Source of the DNA: Chara braunii
Taxonomy: Eukaryota; Streptophyta; Charophyceae; Charales; Characeae
Assembly: GCA_003427395.1 (NCBI GenBank)
Contig: BFEA01000738.1
Location: 141,561 to 175,341 of the forward strand
Reading direction: 5' to 3'
Length of the DNA stretch: 33,781 bases
Positions 1 to 9,638 of this stretch are shown piece after piece. Below the pieces are notes generated by a model that saw nothing but the letters and a program-made list of their open reading frames with translations, did not search any database and had not been told where the DNA came from. A program made the position numbers and the translations under genes. Position 1 is the first letter of the stretch. Every line of letters starts with the position of its first letter.

Positions 1-870
1 TCGACCTATTGCGGTCTGACCCACGAACCGAGTGCGCCTGGTTCCCACTTCCACGACCTAAAAGGGAAAGAGCTAGCCTACTCTACGCAACAACAATTCT
101 GCAAAAAAACGAAGCCATGTGCCCCCGTTCCTCTAAATGGCTACAATACATTGCGGAACACATGGTTCCCACTTCCACGACCTAAAAAACAGAAAGCTAG
201 CCTACTCTTCACAATAACAATTTTACGGAAAACGAAGCCATGTACCAAACCACATAGCTTCAACCACGAAGGGACGACGACCAATCCTGGGAGAGACATC
301 CAGGCAAAGCAGCACACATTCCGACAACGCAGGGGCGGCGATCAATCCCGGGAGGGATGCGGACAAAGTTGCACACACCAGGGGAGTCTCGTGTACGAAT
401 ACGACTTGGTTTCTCTTCTCGCACTTATTGCGGGAGACGCAATCCTTGCTACATGGACCGTTGTGGATCCTGCTTCGGCTCTTTGACCGGAACGCATCAA
501 GCAAATCGTTATTCGACATCAACGAATGGCAACTCCAAGACCTTAAGCCACAGGAATCCACATAGGAGACTCGTGAACGAATAAAGCTTGGTTTCTCCTC
601 TCGCACCAATTGCGAGAGGCGCAATCCTTGCTACATGAATCGTTGTCGATCCTGCTTCGGCTCTTTGACCGGAATGTACCAAGCAAATCATTATTCGTCA
701 CAAAAAAAAGGCAGCTCGTGGACCTTTTGTCATTGTGGCGGGCGATCCTTGGATTGAGGCTACTTATGGTGAACAGAACAAGCGGTAGGAGAAGAAGTGA
801 CCGAGACGGGAGAGTCGGCAGAACATGAAAGCGACTTGAGGCCACACATGCAATATAGGCCTATATGTAA
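1..870. repeat. Gene-free block of diverged short direct repeats
   Basis: No convincing gene is visible. The block is built of imperfect direct copies. One unit starting GTTCCCACTTCCACGACCTA at 41 recurs at 165, and both copies run to a shared GAAGCCATGT. A segment at about 272-331 recurs in diverged form at 332-391. A longer segment at 383-531 recurs at 565-713 (offset 182), sharing GCAATCCTTGCTACATG and TGCTTCGGCTCTTTGACCGG. Short ORFs on both strands cross the repeats in different frames, so they look like shadows. The source element is unknown. Confidence 0.7.
836..868. repeat. AGGCCT-centred palindromic repeat, copy at the left end
   Basis: The sequence reads TTGAGGCCACACATGCAATA followed by TAGGCCTATA. 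The same motif occurs three more times at 32126-32235, 31 kb away, next to the methyltransferase-like gene. The core TATAGGCCTATA is itself a palindrome. Confidence 0.7.
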
Positions 871-1900
871 AGCGTGTTGTCGGAGGGTACGGTGTCCCGG
901 TGTCGGCGCGAATGCCCTTACAAGGGTATCCGCCCTGGTTTTTCCAAGTGACAGAAACTAAGTCTAGTTAAAATTTGAGTGTACCGCGCGAGTCGCGACA
1001 GGATGTGGATTGAAGGTTCGACCAGAGGGTCTAGAAATAGAGAGTGTGTGGACGTGCGGGTTTAAGGCGCGTGTGATCCATCCCTTATTGCTGATTATGA
1101 AACCGGCGCGGATGCCGACCTGTTTATTTTTATTTTTATTTTTATTTTTATTTTGATTAAACTAGGCCGTGGGGGATATTGTTCGTTGATTGGTATGTTC
1201 GACCGAGACGCACGCGCGGAGAACGACCTCGAGGACAACTTCGACGGCAGTGACGGCGGCAACGGTGTGACTGCGGTAGGTCCTGGCACGCTGGGTGGCA
1301 CGAGTGGCGGTCATGGTACAGCTTGGTAAGTCGGCGCCGACGCTGGGCGGCCGCGCGCCCGGTTGTAGGCTGAGATGAGGCCCAGGCCAATTTTCCCTGG
1401 CCCCGAGCTCAGCGCCGTACCGCTTATATGGCACTCCGCGGATATTAGTTTCAGGTTTGGGCTTAGCCCCATAGGTTATGGCATCGGACTACTATCACGG
1501 AGGTTTCGGGATCGAGGTCGGTAGGCGTCGGCGCAGCAGCAGCAGCGGAGCGTCGAGGAGGAAGCCGAGGGGGTTGAGGGCTGCTGGGCTATCCCCCTCG
1601 GTTTTGTTGTGAGCGAGGCGGTGGGCCCGATTCGCGGAACTGGCGAGGTGCCAGCAGCGCCGCGGTGCCCCGTCCTTATCTCTATTTCATTTTATTTTTT
1701 TACTTATTTTCCTTGGCTTTACTAGTTTCGGTCCCTTTTTGTCGCATCCCATTCTGGGATGCAAGACGACGGTAGGGTCGTGTGGGGCGTGTTGTGCTCG
1801 AGGAATTGCCTGAAGTGCAATTACAAACTGTTTTCATGGCCGCGCCAGAGCCGTGCCCCGCTTGGCCTTGGGACGCGGTGCCGCAGGCGGTACGGGACCC
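871..1900. other. Gene-free stretch with a (TTTTTA)n microsatellite
   Basis: No protein family is recognisable here. A (TTTTTA)n simple repeat occupies about 1122-1154. A 23-base motif at 878-900 beginning TGTCGGAGGGTACGGTG is close to one at 24068-24090 (20 of 23 bases). A short CAG run and GC-rich sequence with minus-strand ORFs lie between 1200 and 1600. These ORFs are Ser/Arg/Pro-rich and overlap each other in several frames, so I treat them as composition artefacts. Confidence 0.5.
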
Positions 1901-1973
1901 ACGAGCTTAGCTCAGTGGGCACACCATTGAACTGTTGAAATACAGACCTGGGTCTGAACCCAGATGGCGGAAC
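1901..1973 (+). other. tRNA-like segment, probable head of a tRNA-derived SINE or tRNA pseudogene
   Basis: An RNA polymerase III A-box match (TAGCTCAGTGGG, 1908-1919) is followed at normal tRNA spacing by a B-box-like GGTCTGAACC (1951-1960). The B-box sits in a 5-bp T-arm-like stem, CTGGG pairing with CCCAG, with a six-base instead of seven-base loop. An anticodon-arm-like CTGT/ACAG pair lies between them. The acceptor ends (1901-1907 and 1967-1973) do not pair, so this is not an intact tRNA gene. Such a head with a degenerate acceptor is typical of tRNA-derived SINEs. A second B-box-like string, GGGTCAAATCC, follows at about 2005. The SINE tail and target-site duplications are not delimited. 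Confidence 0.45.
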
Positions 1974-2049
1974 TGGGGGCCGGGGCTGATCGACCCCACA
2001 GCCCGGGTCAAATCCTTCGGGACATCCGTTAAAACTGGAACGATACAGA

Positions 2050-3480
2050 GAAACTAGCACGGTCCCTGCGCGAGAACGGCCTGTATAAGAGAGGCCAGGC
2101 CCGACGGCCGAATGCTTTGCCCAGCATTCAGTAGCCAGTCGGGCTGCGCGGTTGGGACGTCTACAGCGACAGACAGCGGCGAGTGACGGGAGGGGCCAAG
2201 AGAAGGAGGTGCACCTAGGCGGTGAGGCGCGCCGGGTGCATTCGGAGGGTGGGGCATGTGGCCCGGCGAAGCGCTGAACGGTAGCGGGGCAGCGCAGTGA
2301 GGCGACACAGCGAGAGCAGCGGGGTGGCGCAACGAAAGGCGGAGTGGTGCGGCCAGAGCAGCCAGCGAAACGGGGAAAGGAGAACGAATGGATCGGGACA
2401 GGGGTTGCGCCAGGTGCAGGCGGAGCAAGCAGGCAAGGCGCAACGAGCCAAGGAGGGGCGCAGGGCAATAGCACAGAGGGCGAGCGGTGGGAGCTGAGGC
2501 AGAACGACGGGGCAGCACAGTGACGAGTGCAGGAGCGGAGTGCCAGAGGACGAAGGGGCAAAGAGGGAAAAGTCGAGGAAAAGGGGGTGAACCGGGACCG
2601 AAATCACGTCCGGGTGCAGTCGGAGGTGAGGACGAGGGAATTGGCTATGGTAGGGAGCGGCCGGCGGTAAGCAGACGAGGCGGGGTAGAACTAGCGGACA
2701 GGTGAACAAGGGGGTGAGGCAGTAAGGTGGTAGAGAAGGCCGGATGGATCTGGGCACTACAACGCGCTAGGTGCGTTCGGACCTTTAGTGAGAGGAGATG
2801 GCGGAGGGAGTTGGGCGCAGCGGGGATCAGAAATCGCTTGCGGTGCTTCACGCTTTTGGGCAAGACGAAGTAGTGAATAGGGGCGCTGGCCCCGGGCGAG
2901 TCTGATCGTGACGTTAGGTTGGGTGGAGGGTTAGTAGAATCGAAGCTGCAAGGGGAATCGGGTGCGCGGAGTGAGGCCGACGGAAGGGCAAAAATGGGCA
3001 GGTGCACCTGGACAGGGATGGGCGCCGGATGCATGCAAAGCGAAGGGATGGCAGCGAATAGGCCAGGCGCAGCGGGAAAGAAGCAACGTGCATGATTCCT
3101 GATAGAATCAGGCAGGTGAGGAATCGAAGTCGGGGTTTGGAGAGGAGGCGAGCAGAATAGTGAGATTGCATTTGGCCGGGAGTTAGTAGAAAGGGTAGTA
3201 GGAAGAAAAAGGGGTGCGCCTGCAGATGGCAGGAACGGGCGGTGATAGGACTGGGGAAATGTGATTCTCGCTCGATTCTTAACGATTTCGAGCGGGGGAA
3301 GGTACGATCCCGAGGTTTTTGCCCCGGGCGAGCTGCATGGTGCGGTTAGTTTTAGAGGTAGGCGAGCAGAAAGTGGGGAGATGAGGAAACGGACTGCGCG
3401 GGCTATGGCGGGAGAAGGGCTATGGCACGAGCAAGGAGTGTGTTAGCCGATTCGATACTTGGCGGCAAGGGGCCGTTGAA
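2050..3480. other. GC-rich, purine-skewed gene-free stretch
   Basis: The plus strand is strongly G+A rich, so the minus strand yields several long overlapping Pro/Leu/Ser/Arg-rich ORFs in different frames (for example 1821-2561 and 2215-2757). They carry no recognisable domain and are best explained by base composition. A motif close to GGTGC(A/G)-TCGGA recurs loosely at about 2236, 2413, 2613, 2770 and 2960. This suggests an old degenerate tandem repeat with a period of roughly 160-200 bp. Confidence 0.5.
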
Positions 3481-4080
3481 GATGCAAAGTGTAGGTTTTG
3501 GCAGTCGACTGACGCAGTCAGTTTGCGCGTTAGGAGGCTGCGTAAAGAGTTAGTGGAGAGGTAGTGTGCGTGGATATGTCGAGGAGAGCGGGCATGGTAG
3601 GAGGGGAAGGATGATATTTCGGCCGATTCGTTATGGAATTGAGTAAAGTGAGATGGTAAGTTGGTGTCTTAGGACGTGGCGAATCGAATGGAGAAGTTAA
3701 ATATGGAGATTAGTTATTAGGATTAGTTGTATAAAGAAGAAGTACTGCGCGAAGGGGGCGATTTTTAGAGGAGTGATGAATACTTCCAATTTCTAGCGGA
3801 AGATTCATCACAGTTTTTGCTCATCCTTTCGATAGGAGCAGCGCGGGGATAGAAGCAAGGCAGGAGGCTTACCTATAGGTAGGTGCGTTGATCATCCTAT
3901 CAATGGAAGTAGCCTCCCGCTAACTTCTGCATATGTGGCTGTGCTGGCAGGGTGGGGCGAACCGAACCCCGAGCTACGATGCCGAATGGCGCCCTGACCT
4001 AGTCGAAGTGCGGGGTTAGTAGAGAGAGAGAGAGAAGTTGAAAAAGGGAAGGGGAGAGTTTACCTACCCGCCTGCATTTT
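3481..4080. other. Gene-free stretch with inverted repeats
   Basis: No gene is recognised. It contains a strong imperfect hairpin at 3773-3811 (9 bp plus 4 bp of stem). The 7-bp arms GGAGGCT and AGCCTCC lie on either side of the palindrome ACCTATAGGT near 3875. CATCCT-TC-AT-G-AG appears twice, near 3823 and 3892. A (GA)n run covers about 4020-4036. Confidence 0.5.
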
Positions 4081-4082
4081 TG

Positions 4083-4180
4083 CCGCAAGGTGGTGTGAAC
4101 GTGGCCGAGTGGGAGGCTCGGTACTTCTGTACCGCAAGGTGGTGTGAACGTGGCCGAGTGGGAGGCTCGGTACTTCTGTA
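4083..4180 (+). repeat. Perfect 49-bp tandem duplication
   Basis: Bases 4083-4131 are repeated without change at 4132-4180. Each unit contains GTGGCCGAGTGG, which resembles the A-box region of type II (Leu/Ser) tRNAs. No matching B-box at tRNA distance was found, so the resemblance may be chance. Perfect identity suggests a recent duplication or an assembly echo. Confidence 0.85.
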
Positions 4181-5375
4181 ATGCAGTGAGAAAAGGATGG
4201 GAGGGATACGTACCTGACAAATGGAACGGACAGGGCGACTCCTACAACGTGCTTTGGGCCGATCTCAGAGGGAGATCCGTCCCCAGTGGGCAGCGTCTAA
4301 CGGGCCATCGCGCGAATGATGCACCTGGCTTGGTTCCAGCGACAAGTCCATCCCACCGTTGCCTAGCATATAGCGGCCGTTCCTACTGAACTACGAGATA
4401 GAGAAGAAGAGACAGGGTCGGAGGGTGTTAGACAGAACAACAACAGGTCGGTTACAAGGTGGAGACAGGGTAGTTAACTGGTGCGGTAATCTTTTGTAGA
4501 GGGTTGTTGCTACATACGGCTGCCTATTGCGGGCTACTACTACGCGCTGCTGCTGAGGGTGATTATTGCAGTTGCTGGTGACCGTCGCGGTGCACGACAG
4601 CTGCGTCTGAGGACTGAGGCACAAGCTGCGACGTGCGGGTTGCTATTGCGGGTACTGCCGCTGCGTAAGGACTGCTGTTGCTAGTCACTGCGTGCTATTG
4701 CTGCCGTTGTTTGCCTGATTTTAGCTGTTGAGTGGCTGCGTGTGGGCAAAGGAGAAGTGTCGGGATAAGCAGGAGGTCGTGAAGCAAGTTTGGAGGCTCG
4801 TTAGGAGGGGTTACGTCGACTGTCTGCAGTCTTTGACCAAGCTGTCAGTTGGCCGCCATTGCGGGGCCCTCAGGCGAAGGAAGATATCGAAGGCCCTCTC
4901 TCGCAAGTTTGAGTGCACCATTCTTGTATCTGAGAGTCTCAAAACTACCTACCCCTGCCATTCTTACTCTAAGTCTAGTCCCTTAGTTCTGAAAGGAAGG
5001 CGGCATGCGGGATTGCAACCCGTGCTCCGCGCCAAGGCCTCCGTGGGAGGTTCGCCCCACCGATTGCGGGAGCTCTGCCGGAGCCTAGGCGAGGCTCTGG
5101 AGACAGGGAATTGAAAGGTAACCATTGCTTCCCCTGTATATACCCTGATATAACCCCTACTTGTACGTCTTGCTATGGTTGATTGAGTATACTGTATGTG
5201 CCCCTATTTTGGCTTTGGGTTGACTGGCAGGACATAACTCAAATTAAGTAAAAGAATGTGTGCGCAATCTCAGTTTCAGTTTTTGTTGATTGCCTGAAGG
5301 CAGATTGTGAACACAAGGGATCGCATCTGGGGGAAGGGTGGGTGAAAGGTGGTTTTGCCTAAGCGTGAATGGGTT
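4181..5375. other. Gene-free stretch, partly CTG/TGC-rich
   Basis: No gene is supported. From about 4500 to 4720 the plus strand is rich in TGC/CTG triplets without a clean microsatellite. A 128-codon ORF at 4728-5114 shows no domain and no similarity to other ORFs in the window. I leave it uncalled. Confidence 0.4.
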
Positions 5376-5381
5376 CTATGG

Positions 5382-6204
5382 GGTCAGACCAGTTCCATAA
5401 GATTGGACGGCCTGACCGCTGTGTTTTATTTTTGAATTGCATGGAGAGTCAGACCAGTTCCATAAGCTTGGACGGTCTGATTGCTCTGAATTGTGAGGGC
5501 TTGACTGTGGCTGACTTTTCAGGGGCCAAACCTGTACCATAAGATTAGAGGGTTTGGTTGTCAGGTTTGATTGGGGTTTGTTCTGTTTCTTTTGTTTCTG
5601 ATCAAGGAGGTCTGAGCAAGTCCATAAGATTGGACGGCTCAGCCCCCCTTTTGTTTTATTCTGAGGGGATAATCCTTGCTGAGGGCAGGGCATGTCCATA
5701 AGATTGGACGACCTTGGACTCACGCTGTACACAGTTGGGTCAGAGAGAAATGAACCTGGCAGAGGACCAGAGCAGTTCCACAAAATTGGACGGACTAGCC
5801 CAATGCCTCGCACATGCTGGAACACAAAAGGTTAAAATTCGGCTATACGTTATATTATTCTATTTATAAACAGGCTAGCCAGGCATGGGTTCCATAAGAT
5901 TGGACGGCCTGACTATAGCTTATCATAAAATGAAGAGAGTATAATTAAGAGTATAGTTGAAGGTAACCCTGGGCAGGCCGGGCCTTGTTTTAAGATGAAC
6001 GGCTCGGTCCTATGCCCATCTTTTGAACGCTAAGCTCAGAGAGGTATATATAAGTTGGATATTAAACCTTTCTGGGCAACTAAGCCGTGTTCTAAGATGA
6101 ACGGCCTAATCATATTCCCAAGAGGAAGAGAGAAGTAGTTGTGTCACCTTTTTTTGTATACTCAATGGCTGAGTCAGGCAAGTTCCATAAGATTGGACGA
6201 CTTG
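5382..6204 (+). repeat. Array of about ten hairpin repeats, family A (hexaloop TAAGAT)
   Basis: About ten short inverted repeats sit 67-117 bp apart, centred near 5400, 5465, 5540, 5627, 5700, 5782, 5896, 5993, 6094 and 6192. The core is usually TCCA-TAAGAT-TGGA: a 4-bp upper stem closing a six-base loop. Copies 8 and 9 replace the upper stem by GTTT/GAAC and GTTC/GAAC around the same loop. Below an asymmetric internal loop is a variable lower stem that stays paired. Examples are TCAGACC/GGTCTGA (5449, 5474), CCAAACC/GGTTTGG (5526, 5551), CTGAGC/GCTCAG (5612, 5637), CAGGC/GCCTG (5880, 5907) and CCGGGCC/GGCTCGG (5978, 6001, one G-T pair). Copy 6 (about 5762-5800) is degenerate. The covariation points to selection on a folded RNA. 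No known RNA family is recognised. Confidence 0.8.
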
Positions 6205-6399
6205 ACTTTATGCCTTATGTAAGCTAGGTATAAGGGAATAAAGCATCCAAAGATTACGAACTATTGTTTGCAAAGGTTGATTTGGGGTGGCGAGAGTACT
6301 TACCTTTATGGTTTGGCTTGCATGACGCTGAGTGAGGCTACTACTTGGTTTGAGTGTCAGGTTGACAGGTAGTTGCTTTAGAGACTCGCCTCGTGCTAA

Positions 6400-6830
6400 A
6401 GCGATAGGAGTTAGGTCAATTCCTCCATTTTCTAAACCAAGTTTTTTTACTTAGATCGATTCTCCAATTTTTTTGGATCTTTTGTTATACTTGGCTTTGT
6501 ATGAATTTTGGTAAGCCACTTTCTCTACGGGAAGCGCTGCCGAAATTTCTACAAATCCGGGGAGTTAGTCAATTCTTGACTTTTTAAGGTTCAACCCGTC
6601 TAAAGTTCATGTATGGCTTAGTAAAAATCTGGAAAGTCTCCTTTTCTAAAAGGAGTGTTGTCCAAATTTTTGTTAATTCAAGGAGTTAGACAAAATTGAA
6701 CTTTGGAAAGTCAAAGACTATTTCTGTTATCATATTCGGAAAGATATAAATTCTGAAAAGACACTTTTCATACGGGAAGCGCTGCCGAAATTTTCTTGAT
6801 TTAGAGAAGTTAGGTTATATTCTGACAGAT
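6400..6830 (+). repeat. Three-copy repeat of about 125 bp with hairpin, family C
   Basis: Three units align near 6519, 6638 and 6764, and the tail of a fourth is visible near 6403. Each has a small hairpin, then (C/T)G(C/T)TG-C-AAATTT, then (A/G)GAGTTAG or AGAAGTTAG. The hairpin stems are CTTTC/GGAAG (6519-6523 with 6530-6534), CTCCTTTT/AAAAGGAG (6638-6645 with 6648-6655) and CTTTTC/GGGAAG (6764-6769 with 6774-6779). The stems differ in sequence but remain paired. The first and third copies share TACGGGAAGCGCTGCCGAAA. The function is unknown. Confidence 0.65.
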
Positions 6831-6839
6831 GACGATTCT

Positions 6840-7490
6840 GGCGATCCACCCTGAATAGGGGAGATCCTGCCGTTAGTCTACCTTTGCTTGTGCACTGACT
6901 TAGGGGTAGACTCTGATTTAATTGGTAGGTGACTTGGGTGAGAATGCGCTATGGAGGGTCATCCCCCATATGCTGATGATTTAGCTTGGGCATTGACCTG
7001 TCTTATGGTACAGGCCTTTCTTGGACATTCGATTCAGGACTTGGGCTAGTTCAGCTTGATCCTACAAGGATCATCATCTGTTATCACTGATAACAGGTCG
7101 GTTGCCGATTCGTCGGCTCACGACTCTACTCCTACTCGCTCCCCATACTCAACCTTAAAGGCTTTAGCCCTGGTGATCTTTTTGTTTGTTAAGGGTTTCA
7201 CCCGGACTTTTATTGAATGACCATTTAACAAAGGTACTGAGTATTTAATGAGGTTGGTTGGTTGGAGGTTGGGGTTTGCATGGCTAAAGCGAGGGGTATG
7301 AGTATAGAAACTGGTTGGAGTTGACTCCGCGTAGTGCGTGGACTCTCGTTTGACTTTTGATGTGATTGCAGGTATGTTAAAAAACTTGGGGTTTGGTTGG
7401 GTTGCCTTGCCGTCGCATATATATGTAGGGCGAGGAGGAGACGCACTATGACTGTGAGAAGTGATCGTCACATAATTATCCCCCTCGTGC
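6840..7490. other. Gene-free stretch with two adjacent perfect inverted repeats
   Basis: TGATCCT/AGGATCA (7057-7063 with 7067-7073) is followed at once by CTGTTATCA/TGATAACAG (7078-7086 with 7088-7096). A minus-strand ORF of 124 codons at 7118-7492 has no recognisable domain and I do not call it. Confidence 0.45.
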
Positions 7491-7509
7491 ATATATATAT
7501 ATATATATG
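7490..7509. repeat. (AT)n microsatellite
   Basis: An uninterrupted AT dinucleotide run. A 12-base G homopolymer follows at 7598-7609. Confidence 0.95.
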
Positions 7510-7609
7510 TGCCAGTGTATGTGTACCTACGTGTGGAGCTAGCGTGGCCTGAAGTGCCCGCGTACTAAGGGTCAGTCGAAGGCCGGGGTGAATAGAAGGG
7601 GGGGGGGGG

Positions 7610-9600
7610 TATCCCTCGCCAATTCTTGTTTCTTTTCCTTGTTGTGATTCATCTTGGTGGAACGATAAAGTTCCGGGCGGAAGGGTCAGCATGTTGATGG
7701 TGATGCACCAGACAACTCACCACCGCTCCAAACTCCCTCCTGCCCTAGGGGTCGTCTTGCCCCGCACCCGTTGGGACACCTCAGGGTGCTGAAGACGGAA
7801 AGGCCCTCAGGCCGGTTTTGCGTGCGCTAAAGGGTTACCCCCATTGGCCCGCGCTTTAGCTAACGCCTGAGCGTCGGGACCCCTTGGCTCGGAGTAGGCC
7901 ATTTGGGTGTGGGCACCACACAATGCGCCGTCATCGCGGTTACTCGCGTAGAACTGCATAGCGAGATAGTGTGTGTAAGTCCAGCGCCCTCGCGATCTTA
8001 TACTAAATTCGCGCGCGACACTCGTCGCATCCTGCACTAAAAAAGTTGTGGGTCAGGCGGAGAGATCACGAGCGTGACACGACCGGTAAACTTGGGGTTT
8101 TGGTAACGTGAAGCGGCACGTGGGCGGAGGACTAGCCCCGGTCAGCCTTTGGGAGTCCGTGTACGGGCCTCATTATCCCGGACGCCGGGTAGCCTACAGG
8201 TAGGATACCGGACCTCCTCCGCGTGCGTGTCGTTTGGGCTTATCCACCCCGTCCCATTTTAGAAGGCCATCAGCTAATGGGGGTTGGAATGAGTCTCCTT
8301 TTTGCATTTTTCATAGTTGAAAGTTATAGTCCGTGGCAGTCGTCAAAGTCAAACCCCTTGATGTTCGACCGCCACGACAGCTTAGAGTTATCTACTCAAC
8401 CCCTCTGCAGAGGGTGCAGAAGAGGGTGTGGTCTCCAACCGCACACGGCAGTGGTCGGGCGTCGAGAGATTAACCCTCAAGGCGCGTGTCAGCCGACACT
8501 TGAGTGTCGAATGCGACCCTCGAGATTAACGGGGACCGCACGATTATGGGCACGACATAGTACGCCATCATTGCGACTGCTTGCGTACGTTTGCATTGCG
8601 AGTCGATATGAGTTGGTCCTGCGATCGCGCGATTTTATACTGAGTCTCGCGCGCGACGCCTATTCCATTTCCGCGTCAGAACGTTATGGGACGGCTACTG
8701 AAGGGACTAGGAGTGTTGTCGCGTTGTTCGATGTGTGTGTGTGTGTGTGCGTGTTTTATTTTTTTGTGTTCGTAAAGTGGTGTGCGCGTGGTGTGTGGGA
8801 GGCGTCCTAGTCGACCGACGAAGAGTCGCGCTTGGGACCTCAGCCCCCCAAGAGGTTGGTTCGCGTGCAGGTCCGATAGACGTATTACCGCTCGTACCCC
8901 CATGCTACAGCGAACGAGAAACGCCCTCGGCTGGTCCACCTCTGCGATTGCAACCGAGTAGCTTTCGTACGGTGGACTGGTAGCTCGGCGGGGATACGCC
9001 CACCGAAGGGAGGTGACAGATCCCGTAAGTTGGAGGTAAGTTGTGCCTCGCATAGGCCCTATCCTGTCGTAGGGGCTCGCGAGAGGTATGGTTGGCGCAC
9101 TCGCCCGGAGCGGCCTAAGGAAGCTCCATTTGTGTGTCCGTGACGAGGTTGGTCCAACTCCTGCGTGACGCGGTCGAGAGGGTCCCGCGCTGCCACGTGC
9201 GGTGCCGGACCGATGCACTCGACAGGTGGCGCCATTGCCGGGGATAACGGAAGCCTACCGTTGTCCCTGGTGGAACGACATCCGGGTAATATGAGAATGA
9301 GATAGAATTAGGCACGTGAGCAAATAAGAGAAGAACTATGAGATGGGTCGTATAGTAGTCTATATGGTTGTGTGGGTATGAATGTTGATCTGATTGGTGG
9401 TTTGGTTGATGGCATGAACGAGGCGAGTATGTGAGTGAATTCTGTGATGAGAATGGGTCTTACTTAGGTGAACCCAAAGGAGGTAGGAAGTAGAGAGAAA
9501 AATGTCTGCCAGGTCCAGAGCGTCGGGTGCTTAGGTGGTCGGTCCGATAGGATCGTGAAGGAATGGACTGCTGAGTGGAACCTTTCGTCCTATCGCTTTT
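7610..9600. other. Gene-free region upstream of retroelement E1
   Basis: No protein domain is recognised on either strand. It holds a diverged direct-repeat pair (7911-8019 and 8548-8657) and a (TG)n run at 8731-8749. The 5' LTR of E1 would be expected somewhere here, but its 3' partner is missing because E1 is truncated. The LTR borders, primer-binding site and promoter therefore cannot be placed. Confidence 0.45.
7911..8657 (+). repeat. Diverged direct-repeat pair, offset about 637 bp
   Basis: The copy at 7911-8019 and the copy at 8548-8657 share GGGCAC, then CGCC-TCAT-GCG, GCGTA, TGCAT-GCGAG, TTATACT and CGCGCGCGAC in the same order and spacing. Identity is moderate by eye. They could be remnants of a tandem repeat or of two related solo LTRs. 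Only the outer limits of the pair are given. Confidence 0.55.
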
Positions 9601-9638
9601 TATAACAGGGGGATTGAAGCCGAAGACAGCTAATCAAA

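Noticed and set aside
1821-2757. Long minus-strand ORFs rich in Pro, Leu, Ser, Arg
   Set aside because: They overlap each other in different frames over strongly purine-skewed DNA, contain no domain, and are the expected shadow of a stop-poor GC-rich strand.
4098-4109. tRNA-Leu/Ser gene at GTGGCCGAGTGG
   Set aside because: No B-box or cloverleaf arms at the required spacing were found.
5376-5825. Minus-strand 149-codon ORF with repeated RPILWN-like strings
   Set aside because: The repeated peptides come from the family A hairpin core read in different frames. The conserved unit is the DNA/RNA hairpin, not a peptide.
5382-6204. CRISPR-like array
   Set aside because: Repeats are not identical, spacing varies from 67 to 117 bp, arms covary, and the context is eukaryotic retroelements; no cas genes.
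7118-7492. 124-codon minus-strand ORF as a gene
   Set aside because: No recognisable domain; it runs into the (AT)n repeat and overlaps another ORF in a second frame.
8223-8810. 195-codon ORF upstream of E1
   Set aside because: It crosses the direct repeat and the (TG)n run, which translates to a Cys/Val run, and has no domain.
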